Source of the DNA: Dictyostelium firmibasis
Lineage: Eukaryota; Evosea; Eumycetozoa; Dictyosteliales; Dictyosteliaceae
DNA length: 32,500 nucleotides
Assembly (NCBI GenBank): GCA_036169595.1
Contig: JAVFKY010000008.1
Coordinates: 1 to 32,500, forward strand
Direction of reading: 5' to 3'
Part shown: in pieces, positions 1 to 22,172 of the stretch
Layout: each line of letters starts with the position of its first letter
How positions within the stretch are numbered: the first letter of the stretch is position 1
Made by a program: the position numbers and the translations under genes
The notes under the pieces: generated by a model
The model's database searches: none
The model's input: only the letters and a program-made list of their open reading frames with translations
Told to the model about the DNA's origin: nothing

Positions 1-172
1 CTCCCCTGTCTCTCCCCTGTCTCTCCCCTGTCTCTCCCCTGTCTCTCCCCTGTCTCTCCCCTGTCTCTCCCCTGTCTCTCCCCTGTCTCTCCCCTGTCTC
101 TCCCCTGTCTCTCCCCTGTCTCCCCTGTCTCTCCCCTGTCTCTCCCCTGTCTCTCCCCTGTCTCTCCCCTGT
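1..172. repeat. 11-bp GC-rich tandem array
   Basis: About 16 head-to-tail copies of CTCTCCCCTGT; the first copy and the one at 120-128 are 9 bp long, lacking one CT. The unit is 7/11 G+C, far above everything around it, and the array runs off the left edge, so its true length is unknown. Because 11 is not a multiple of 3, the array cycles through all frames, and it is open on both strands. On the minus strand each copy carries GGGG separated by a 7-nt spacer, which fits the usual G-quadruplex pattern. It may lie in an intron or upstream region of the plus-strand gene whose last exon is at 466-648. Confidence 0.95.
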
Positions 173-432
173 CTCTCTCCTAAAAAAAGTGACACTCTCC
201 TAAAAAAAGGGACTCTCCCCTCAAAAAAATAAGACTCTCTCCTCAAAAAATGAGACTCTCTCCTAAAAAAAGAGACTCTCTCCTTAAAAAAAGAGACTCT
301 CCTTAAAAGAGTCTCTCTCCTTAAAAAAAAGAGACTCTCTCCCATAAAAAAGAGACCCTCTCCTAAAAAAGGGACTCTCTCCGAAAAAAAAAGAAGCTCT
401 CCTCAAAAAAAACAGTCCCCCTTAAAAAAATC
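173..432. repeat. Degenerate ~20-bp CTCTCC/A-tract array
   Basis: Roughly twelve imperfect units of 19-22 bp, each a CTCTCC-type pyrimidine block, then TAAAAAAA, then GAGAC. Adjacent units create GAGAC-TCTC dyads with a 1-nt centre. It follows directly from the 11-bp array and shares its CTCTCC core, so one may have grown from the other. Stops occur in the frames followed, so it is probably not coding. Confidence 0.85.
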
Positions 433-465
433 ATATCACCACATAATTTAATTATTTTTCAATAG

Positions 466-648
466 CTACCAATGACCAATCATTATCAGTATTTCTTTTG
501 GTGGTCTCTATCTGGTAAACATGATGTCCAACTTTTTCATTGTTTTTCATGTCAAACAATCATGGCGCAATTATGTGAGGTTGTATATATGCTAAAGAAA
601 AAAAAGAAAACTCGTTTCACCAAATTAAAAGAGAATTTAGAAAAATAA
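466..648 (+). CDS. Last exon of an unidentified plus-strand gene (partial)
   Basis: A 61-codon open stretch ends with TAA at 646-648 and is preceded by a T-rich tract and an AG acceptor at 464-465. Read in phase 0 it starts LPMTNHYQYFFWWSLSGK and continues through a segment with three cysteines, ending in a basic, lysine-rich tail. The richness in Trp, Cys and His and the higher G+C are typical of coding DNA here and not of spacer. The segment after the two Trp looks like a beta strand followed by an amphipathic helix; I cannot assign a family. The earlier exons must lie to the left, within or beyond the tandem arrays. It ends 101 bp from the convergent F-box gene, matching the alternating layout of the window. 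The phase of the splice is inferred. Confidence 0.55.
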   Translation, partial: LPMTNHYQYFFWWSLSGKHDVQLFHCFSCQTIMAQLCEVVYMLKKKKKTRFTKLKENLEK

Positions 649-749
649 AAAAGTACCGATTTAATATTTATCGGTCAAGAAATTATTGACATATAAATTT
701 ATAAAAATATCTTTTTGAAATCTAACAAGTTGTTACTATTTTATTTTCT

Positions 750-3631
<2,882 letters not shown>

Positions 3632-3786
3632 ACTAATGAAAAAAAAAAAAAAAAAAAACAAAATAAAATAAATAAAAAAAAAAAGATATTTTTAACTCTG
3701 TTCAATTAAAATTATAAAAAAAAAAAAATAAAAAAAAAAATAAAAAAGATTTTTTTTTTATGAATTTTTTTTTTTGTGGCTACAAA
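3632..3786. promoter_or_regulatory. Divergent promoter, F-box gene / SPF45-like gene
   Basis: A 155-bp gap between two start codons pointing away from each other. It is almost entirely A and T runs, as is usual for Dictyostelium core promoters. No specific factor site is recognisable. Confidence 0.5.
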
Positions 3787-4869
<1,083 letters not shown>

Positions 4870-4930
4870 ATATTTTTTTGAAGTTTAGATATTTATTTGA
4901 AAAAAAAAAATAGATCCAACCGATTTTTTT

Positions 4931-6363
4931 TTAATTTTTTGAAGATTTAATATTTTGTGTATTTAAATTTTGAATTTCAGATTCTAAAAATTCCAAGATT
5001 GATAAGGAGAGTTGAAAATTTTTTCTTTTACCTAAACATTGATTGATATAAGTTAAACCATTATTTTCACTAGTAGGATTTGCTATTACCAATAGATAAA
5101 AAACAGCAGCTTTAAATTTAAGCATTGGTAAAGAGAGTTGGTAATCTAAAAAATCATTAAAACTTGTTTCTAAAAATGATTTACATTGAAAACTGGATGT
5201 AACTTTTGCTACCAATTGATTTCTATTTGCTACATTATCCTTCAAAAAGTAATAAAACAATTTCCAAATCTCTAAATCATTGGGAGTTATTGATAACCTA
5301 TTGGTATATAATTTAAAAATCTCTTCAAATGATATAATATTCTCTAATATCTGATCATCATTATCTCTATTGGTACTATAATAAAATTGAAGTAATACAC
5401 TAAATGCATTATTTGAAATCGGATCCAAAGTTATTAAGGTTCTATAACAGTGAATGATTTTATCTAAATCTTTTGGTTTATATTCAATTAAATATGATCC
5501 TAATAAGCTATAATAAAAAATATCATATTAATAAATAAATAATTTATAAGAAAAAAAAAAACTATATTTACATATAACCAAAAGGATTTAAAGGATATTG
5601 ATCAACAAATGATAATAATAATATATAAGAGTCATCAACTTTTCCAAGATATATCATAATCTTTAATAATGGTTTTATTATAAATTCTAAATTTGGAAAA
5701 AATGAAAGAGATGTATTTAATTTATATTCTATTGAAAGTGCATTCTTTTCCAATCTCTCCTCTATTGATTTATTTTTAGAATTCTTTTCTTTTAGTGATT
5801 GTTTATAGAGTATACATTCATTATCCCAACTCATAAAATGCAAAATTGATCCAAATACCATTAATAATGGGTATTGTTTTTCATCTTTTCCAACTATAAA
5901 CCTAAAATAAATTGGTTTTTAGTTAAATTTAAATTTTTTTCTTTCTGTTTTTTCTTCCTGTTTTTTTTTTCTGTTTTTTTTTTCTATTTTTTTTTTCTAT
6001 TTTTTTTTTTCAACAGCATTTAAATAAAACTTACTTTTCATATCTCAACAATAATTCTTTATAATTTCTTTCATAAATATCATTAGAGAAAAGATAATAC
6101 ATAAATTGATGAACCGTTTCTTTGAGTGTTGATGTTTTCGATAAAAACACACCAGTATAAAAGAAAAAAGGTTTCAATTCGTTGTTATATAACTCTGAGT
6201 CTTTTTGTAAAAGTAATGTAATAATATTTGGCAATAAATAAATTTTTAGTGGGATTTGTTTTAAAATATCTCCGATGAATACTATCGCCTCTTCATTTCT
6301 GTGTTGATGTGTAAGTTCTGTAAATGTTTTTATTATATATTGTTCATTATTATTATTTTGCAT
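4931..6363 (-). CDS. TAF1A-like (Pol I SL1/TIF-IB subunit) candidate, three exons
   Basis: CDS complement join(4931..5507, 5572..5901, 6035..6363), ~411 residues; human TAF1A is ~450. Introns of 64 and 133 bp have GTAAAT and GTAAGT donors, and both joins keep frame. The protein is nearly all helical. Exon 1 suggests a helical repeat start; exon 2 ends with IIKPLLKIMIYLGKVDDSY followed by a VDQYPLNPFGY segment, resembling the TAF1A stretch 'FVKSYVEMLEFYGD...FPSNPNAH'; exon 3 contains LDPISNNAFSVLLQFYY and SITPNDLEIWKLFYYFL. TAF1A helps recruit Pol I to rDNA promoters. The assignment rests on remembered similarity of a few segments and overall length, so a different TPR-like protein remains possible. 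Divergent from the INTS13 gene. Confidence 0.5.
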
Positions 6364-6425
6364 ATTTCTATAAAAATATTTTAAAAAAAAAAGTTAAAAA
6401 AATTTATTTACCAAAAAAACACGAA

Positions 6426-6457
<32 letters not shown>

Positions 6458-6554
6458 TTTTTTATTTTGTTTTATTTTATTAAATTTTTTTATATTGAAA
6501 TTTTTATTTTTTAATTGAAAAAAAAAGGAAAATTTGTAAAAAAAAAAAAAAAGA
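6364..6554. promoter_or_regulatory. Divergent promoter, TAF1A-like gene / INTS13
   Basis: A 191-bp gap between divergent start codons, made of A/T runs including a long T tract near 6429-6450. No defined element is recognisable. Confidence 0.5.
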
Positions 6555-9938
<3,384 letters not shown>

Positions 9939-9998
9939 AGATAAAACAAAAAGTATTTGTAAATAAATAAAAATAATAAAAAATAAAAAATTTATTTG

Positions 9999-11885
<1,887 letters not shown>

Positions 11886-12002
11886 ATATAAATCAGTCAA
11901 CTGGTTGGTTTGAATTAAAAAAAAAAATAAAATAAAAAAAAGTTTTGGTTTCAAACTCCAAAAAAAAATTTTGAAAAAAAAAAAAAAAAAAGTAATTATA
12001 AT

Positions 12003-14340
12003 TTATTTAAATGGTATTTTATCATTCATATCTCCATCGAATATTACGGTTGTTTTTTGTTTACCTGGTGTAACACTAAAGTAATTATTATTTACAGTTT
12101 TGTAAGGAGTGGTTGGAGGTGAAGAGGGTTGTTGAAATGAAGGTTTAACTGGTGTTGAGAATGGTGTGGGATTACTTAAACTATAATGATTGATACTATT
12201 GTTGCTATTACTGTTGTTATTTGATTGATTACCATTTACAATATCACTATCTGATAATGTATTTATATTATTTTCACCTGATGATTCCTTTAATAAAAAT
12301 TCTATCCACATTTCTGCCAATGGTTTTTCTCCACCATCATTTACCTCTTGATTGTTACCATCTCTACTTCCAAAGAATGGTGGTAATAAAGACCATTGAC
12401 CCTTTTTAGTTAATCCAATCTTAATTTTTTTTATAAAAAAAAATAATTAGAATCATTCTGTCCGAAAAATAACATTAAAATAAACTTACAGAAATTTTCT
12501 CAGCATCACTAAAATTTAAAATTTTTGCAATTAATTCTAAAATCTCTGTTTTTTTATTACCACTAAAATAATTTAAAAATAATTTACTAACTACTCGCCT
12601 ATTGGAATTATAAAAATAAAAAAGTTAGTATCTATGGATTTTTTTATTTTACTTTTTAAATAAAAATTTTTCTGTAAAAAAAAAAAAAAAAAAATCATAC
12701 TTATCAACAGATTCTTGTTCTTGTAAGCACATATCACCCAATCTAAGAATAGTTTTATCGAAAGCAACCTTTAAAGGTTCGATATCTTCTTTTAATTTTA
12801 TAAAGTCAAAAGTTTTACTTTGAATATCTTGATAGAGTAGTTGAATTTGATCTTGAGAATTTGAATATTTTTTTTGTAAAGCAATATAATCCGATTGGTC
12901 CTTCTTTAAAGATTCAATCTCTTTGGTGTATTGTTCCAACTTTTGCTGCAAATGAATCACTTCATTTTGAATTGTAACCTCTTGATCAGCTTGGAATTGC
13001 TCCAAAACATTGTTTAGATTCATTAATTGTTGGTCAGATTGTCTCAATTGTTCATCCTTTTCGATCAAATCCTTACCAAGTTTATTTATTTGCTCATTTA
13101 TTAATTGATTGTTTATATTTTGTTCATTTGATTTATTTAATCTACAAAAAAAAACGAAATTAATAAATCAATAAATTAAATAATAATAAATATATAAAAA
13201 ATAAAAAATAAAGTTTACAATTGTTCTAATTGTGAAATTCTTTCTTCGTTCTCTAAATCAATAGTAGTATGTTGATCTTCCATATCTATTAAATGTTGTC
13301 TTAATCTTGCCAATTCCTTATTGGATTTATTAACTTGTTCTTTTAATGTAATAATTTGAGTCTGTTGTTCGATATTATCTTGCTGCTTCTCGCCACCACT
13401 ATTTAAAATATCTGTTGTACTGGTGACAATGGTAGTGGTTGTCGATAATTGATCAATTTTTTCATTTAACTCCTTTATAGTGGATGAAAATGTTTGATTT
13501 TGTTTTTTAAAATTTTCATTTATTGTTTGGAGTTGAGCTATATATTTTGAATAAAAAATAAAATTAATGAAAGCTATTTATATTGTAAAAGTGAAAAATA
13601 AGATATATACTCTTTTCAGTTTCAATTTTTAATTTTTCATCATCAAATGTTAATATCTTTTGTTCCAATTGTTCAATTTTCATTGTCAAGTCATACAATT
13701 TTTCTTGATGAGCCTCTTGGATCGATAAAATTTGAATTTGATAATCCTCTTTATTTTTTTCAAATTGTTCTTTTAAGATATTATCATTATCATCTTTATT
13801 GATAAAATCATCATCTTCCAATGGTATACCCAATGACTCATTGTCATGCTTTATAAATTGTTCATTTTTATCTTTTGTTATTATTTGATTACTATTATTT
13901 AGTTGTGTTTTTTGTTGTTGTTGTTGTTGTTTTGGAGAGATTAAAGAAGATTTTAAATTTTCATTTATTGACTTTAAATCAGAGATTTCACTATTTTTCT
14001 CTTTTAAAATTAAAGAGTATTCCTTCGAAATATTAACTTCTCTTTGTTCAAATTCTAAAATTCTTTGTTCTAATTGAGTTATATCTTGTTTATACTTTAA
14101 TGTCTCTGCTCTCAAGACAAATACCTCATCCTCCTCTCCTTCGTCTCTATCCTCATCCTCATATCCACCCTCTGATGTCATAACATCCTTAATTTGATTT
14201 AATTGATCACTAAATGTTGATACCCATCCAAATCCAAAGTTTGATCCACCACCACCACTATTATTATTATTATTATTATTATTAATATTATTATTATTAT
14301 TATTATTATTATTACTGGTGATATTTTTATTACTTGTCAT
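12003..14340 (-). CDS. GMAP-210/Rud3-type golgin with GRAB domain, five exons
   Basis: CDS complement join(12003..12419, 12490..12598, 12701..13141, 13219..13537, 13611..14340), ~671 residues; all four joins keep frame with GTAAGT/GTATNN-type donors. The N-terminus has polyN, GGGG, then FGFGWVSTFSDQLNQIKDVM, resembling the amphipathic membrane-curvature (ALPS) helix that opens GMAP-210. An acidic patch and a long coiled coil (~residues 80-495) follow. Next is a compact domain with VVSKLFLNYFSGNKKTEILE, LIAKILNFSDAEKIS and GLTKKGQWSLL, matching the GRAB (GRIP-related Arf-binding) domain of Rud3 and GMAP-210. Such golgins sit at the cis-Golgi through Arf1 and tether vesicles. A Ser/Thr/Pro-rich tail with TPYKT and SVTPGKQ ends the protein. 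It is much shorter than animal GMAP-210 (~2,000) but near Rud3 in size. Divergent from the LYR-motif gene. Confidence 0.8.
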
Positions 14341-14590
14341 TTTATAAATAATGTAAATACTAATAAAATTATTATTTTGTTAAAATTATTTATTATTCCT
14401 TTTTCTTTATTCTTTAAAATTCATAGCAAATAGTGGTAATATGTTTAATATATTTTTGAATCCCAAATTAAAAAAAGGAAACTAAAAAAATAAAAAATAA
14501 AAAATAAAAAAAAAAAAAAATTTTTAAAAAAATTTTCATTAACCACTTTTTTTTTTAAAAAAACGTGTTATTTGTTGACAGAAAACAGAA
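14341..14590. promoter_or_regulatory. Divergent promoter, golgin / LYR-motif gene
   Basis: A 250-bp gap between divergent starts, with A and T homopolymers around 14490-14560. No specific element is recognised. Confidence 0.5.
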
Positions 14591-15022
14591 ATGTCATCTA
14601 AAATTATAAAGGAAAATAAGAGACTCGTTTTGGATTTATATAAGAGGTGTTTATATTCTGCAAAAAGATGCCCGAAATATCAAAATCAAATGATGATGGA
14701 ATCATATTTAAAATTAAAATTTAGATCAAATAAAGATATTCACCAAAAAGATTTCGAAACTATTCAAAATCTTGTTAAACAAGGCGAAGAAGAATTAAAA
14801 ACGATGAATGACTTCCATGAGTGTAATTTTTTTTTTTCCTTTCTTTTTTTTTTTTGGACGAATGAATATATTTTGGATAATTAAAACTAATTTTATTTTT
14901 TTGTTTTAGTAAGGGCAAAAAGTAAATCAGGACAAGATCATGAAACAATTTTAAATGATTGTTTCGATGATGAATTTAATTATATAGGTTCACCAACAAC
15001 TATAAAAAAAGAAATAAAATAA
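14591..15022 (+). CDS. Small LYR-motif protein (mitochondrial, NDUFB9-like?), two exons
   Basis: CDS join(14591..14822, 14910..15022), 114 residues. The GTAATT donor at 14823 and the first AG after a T-rich tract (14908-14909) join in frame, giving FHELRAKSKSG. Residues ~10-75 match the LYR fold: LVLDLYKRCLYSAKRCP, then a second helix with LKLKFRSNKDI and a third with IQNLVKQGEEEL. The variant LYK-R is also seen in complex I subunit NDUFB9, and 'FRSNKD...GEEEL' fits it, but the C-terminal part typical of NDUFB9 is missing. LYR proteins bind acyl carrier protein in mitochondria and serve complex I, Fe-S or assembly roles. Which one is not decided here. Converges with the WD40-pseudokinase gene at 51 bp. 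Confidence 0.8.
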
Positions 15023-15073
15023 TTTTGTGTATATAGGAAATAATAATTTACTTTTTTTTTTATTTTTTATTTT

Positions 15074-18718
<3,645 letters not shown>

Positions 18719-19086
18719 ATTTATTTTCCAAAATTTTAATCACAATTTTTTTTTTTCTATTTTATTTTTTTTTTTTTTCTCTTTTTAATGATATTTATAA
18801 AATATATTTTATATTATTTTTAATTGATTGCACAAATATTTCCAACGAAAAAAAAAAAAAAAAAAAAAATTTTTAAAAAAAAATCAAAATATTTTTCAAC
18901 GAACTTTTCTTTGTCCTCAAAACAAAAAAAAAATAAAAAGGTGGATAAAAATGTGAAGGTTGGTTAAAAAAAAATCTATACCATAGTGTTATGCGAAGAA
19001 AAAAATTTATTATTTTTTTTAATTATAGACACAAATAATTCAATTTTTTTTTTTTTTTTTTTTTTTGATTAATTATACATTTTTAG
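18719..19086. other. Intergenic, upstream of WD40-pseudokinase
   Basis: A 368-bp gap between two minus-strand genes, holding the promoter of the WD40-pseudokinase and the 3' end of the BRCT gene. It is mainly A/T runs, with a short more complex island near 18895-19005. No RNA gene or motif is recognised. Confidence 0.5.
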
Positions 19087-20367
19087 TTAATTGGAAGGTA
19101 AAGACATAAAAAATGCACTGAGAATAATAAAAGTGACTAAGATATGAACTAATGTTGAAAGTGGTGGTAAGAAAGGTTTTTTTGATTTTTTACTTTTACT
19201 AGATTTGAGTGATGGTGATTCCAAGATTGTTTGTTTAATGGATTCGTCGATATTATTGGCTCTATTACCTCCATTGGTACTAAAATTATTAAACAAGTTA
19301 CCATTGGCTGCGTTATTGCCTCCATCTTGATGAAATTGATTTGATGATACTCTCTTCTTTGTTGGTGACAAAGGTATTTGTTTTTCACTATTATTGAGTA
19401 GATACTTTGCAATTTCACTATCGATATAATCTCTGGAATGTGATCTTGACCTTGATTTTGAGCCATTGATTTCATTTGGTTGGTGATTGTTGTAATGATG
19501 CTGTTGTTCTTCTTGTTGTTCTTGTTGGTACTGTGATTGTTTTTGTTTTTGACGAGAATGCTCGAATCTTTCTAAATCTTTATAGATTTTTTGTTGTTTT
19601 TGTAATATCTTTCCTTTAATAAATCTTGAAACATCTTCATCACTTTCAAAATCATCTTCATCACTTTCCTCATCTTCGTAGTCTCCAAAGTAATCCTCTT
19701 CATCTTGATCCTCCTCATCCTCTTCATCGTCATCTTCGTCGTCATCATCCTCATTGTATTTATACTCGTTTAATTTGATTGATCTATTATTGCCTGAAGA
19801 GGTAGCATTGCTATTTAGACTACTCTTATTGGCTCTGGCATAATATTTGAATCCATCTAAATTTGAAATATAATTTGCATGATCCGATAGTGCCTCTACC
19901 AATGAAACCCCACTGCTTTTTCTTGGTCTAGAGTGAGCAATAATCTCTGGGTCTTGATAACTTTTCTTTAAATTTAAAAGATGATTTCTTTTTTGTGAGA
20001 ACTTCTTGGATTTAGGTTTACCACCGCACTCTTCCCTCAATTCATTATCTTGACTATCTGATGATGTTAAGGTGGATGAGGTTGATGATGTTAATTGACC
20101 ATCAAGCAAACTATTCACAGTTAATTCTTGGGCTTCATCTACATTATTTTTATTATATTTAGAATTATCAAGATCGATCTTGTTACATTCAAGTTCTATT
20201 GTTTGAACTACAGAACAGATAATATTCGATTGGGTTTGATTTGAAATATTATTGTCTACCTCTAATTTAAATGTATCCATATGATTTGAATCAATTGATA
20301 AGTTGTTTATATTTTTGTTATTTTCTTGTGTGAGTAATTGTGATTGTGATTCTAGCTGTGGTTTTAG

Positions 20368-20423
<56 letters not shown>

Positions 20424-20448
20424 GAGGTTGTTGTTGTTGTTGTTGAGG

Positions 20449-20540
<92 letters not shown>

Positions 20541-21596
20541 GAGGTTGAGGTTGTTGAGGTTGTAAGGATTCCATCTCTTTTGATTCTTGGTATAATCCCT
20601 TCTCTAAAGATAGTGTAGTTGTTTCTGTTGGTTTATTAATGGTATCCAACGTATTTAATGGGATCATATTCGTTGTTATTGATGGTGGAGTTGGTTCGTT
20701 GATTGCTCCATTTTGTGAGTCCTCTTCATTTGGTTTTTCAATTAAATCTTGGGAACCAGATAATGTTGTGGAAGTGGAGTTCTATATTGAGGAGAAAAAA
20801 AAGAAAAAGATTAATGATAAAAACAAAATAAAATAAAATAAAATAATAATAAAAAAAGAAAACCTACCAAAATTAAAGAGGAAACCAAATAATTTTCAAC
20901 ACCAAGTAGTTCCTTTTTAAAAGCACAATAATGAACATATTCTTTTACTAAAATAGGAATACCTAATGATATTGCTTGTGTTACTTTTTGTGTTTTTTCT
21001 AAATATCCCTGCTTGGTTGTGATTAAATGAGTTGCCTTTATAATGTAATAATATATAGCATAGTAACAAAATGGAATAAAAATAAAAACGATTAGTATTT
21101 ATGCGATAGATAAAATGGGTAAAAAAAAAAAAAAATAAAAAAAAAAATAAAAAAAACAAACCTTTGTACAAGAATAGCAACTTTTTCCTCCATTTTTTTT
21201 AATTATTTTAACCAATTCCATCTTTCTCTTTAGATTTATTGTTATGTCAATAACAAAACCTAAATTTTCAAATATATTCGAATTTAGTTGTGTCGAATCA
21301 TCATGATGGATCTCTGTAGAGCTTGAAAGATCTTCATTTGATTGTGATGCCGGGTGAGATATTGTTGATCCGTTGTTGCTATTGCTATTATTAAACTTTG
21401 TTGTTTGGATTGTTTTTGGACTTGAAGGTCGTGAATTTTGTTTTTGCTGTTGTTGTTGTTGTTGTTGTTGATATGTTTGTGATGTTTGTGGTATTTGTGA
21501 AGATGTAGATAGCTGTGATTGATTTTTAATGTTGTTTTTATTGCTTTGGTTATCAGCTACTAATCTCGAATTGTCACTACTAAAATCCAAATCCAT
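19087..21596 (-). CDS. BRCT-domain protein with C-terminal transmembrane anchor, three exons
   Basis: CDS complement join(19087..20781, 20868..21035, 21162..21596), ~765 residues; introns of 126 bp (GTTTGT donor) and 86 bp (GTAGGT donor), both phase 0. A single BRCT domain spans ~residues 107-201, split by the first intron: IFENLGFVIDI, KIIKKNGGKSCYSCTK, ATHLITTKQG, VTQAISLGIPILVKEYVHYC, with Tyr where the usual Trp is. Disordered sequence follows with polyQ, an acidic Asp/Glu stretch, Arg/Ser dipeptides (SRSRSHSRD) and SPTKK sites. The last ~22 residues after a lysine patch (SKKSKKP) form a hydrophobic segment LVHILVTFIILSAFFMSL that ends at the C-terminus, a classic tail anchor. BRCT domains bind phosphoproteins, mostly in DNA damage responses; a membrane anchor is unusual. 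A further tiny 5' exon at 21893-21899 is possible. Confidence 0.8.
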
Positions 21597-21748
21597 ATCT
21601 TTTTTGATACATGCTTAAAAATAAAAAAAATAAATTTTAATTTTCTTTGTTTTTTTTTTATTTTTTTTTTATTTTTTTTTTTTAAATATGTGTGTAATAA
21701 AAATTTAAATAAAAAAAAAAAAAAAAAAAAAAAAAAAATGTCGGAAAA

Positions 21749-21781
<33 letters not shown>

Positions 21782-22172
21782 TAAAAAAAATTAAAAAAAG
21801 ATATTTTTTTATTTGAATGCACTTTTGATGAATTTTATTGTTTTTTCTTAACAATTTTTTTTGCTCATTTTTTTATAAATAAATTTAATTACCTTCCATA
21901 TTTTCCCCTCTATTCTTGTTTATGCATGGTTAGTTTCTAACTAAAAAATACACTCTGCAAAAAAAAATAAAAAGATCAACTAAAAAATTACGAATTGTAA
22001 TAATTTACCTCGGTATTGTTTTTACAAATCCACATTAAAAAAAAAGGAAATAAAATAGGTATCAATTTTTTTATTTTTTTTTTTATTTTTTTATTATATA
22101 TTTTTATTTTTTTTTATTTTTTATTTTTTATTTTTTTTTTTTTTATTATTTTAATTTTTTTTATTTTATTAT
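21597..22172. other. Intergenic, upstream of BRCT gene
   Basis: A 576-bp gap between the CCT1 stop and the BRCT gene start, both minus strand. It contains long A and T runs (21662-21683, 21713-21780, 22060-22150). On the minus strand, ATG-GAA-G followed by GTAATT at 21893-21899 could be a mini-exon joined to 21613; see findings. Otherwise nothing is recognised. Confidence 0.5.

Noticed and set aside
349-358. TCCCATAA resembling the upstream element (DUSE) of Dictyostelium noncoding RNA genes
   Set aside because: It is a variant of the local ~20-bp repeat, and no structured RNA follows at the expected distance.
11886-11954. N-terminal extension of the TDP1-like protein resembling a signal peptide
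   Set aside because: The upstream frame begins with TTG, has no ATG, and reads through a T-rich leader; the ATG at 11885 is the first usable start.
20639-20836. Plus-strand 65-codon frame antisense to the BRCT gene
   Set aside because: It is the complement of exon 3 and its intron, whose minus-strand reading is continuous with the rest of the protein.
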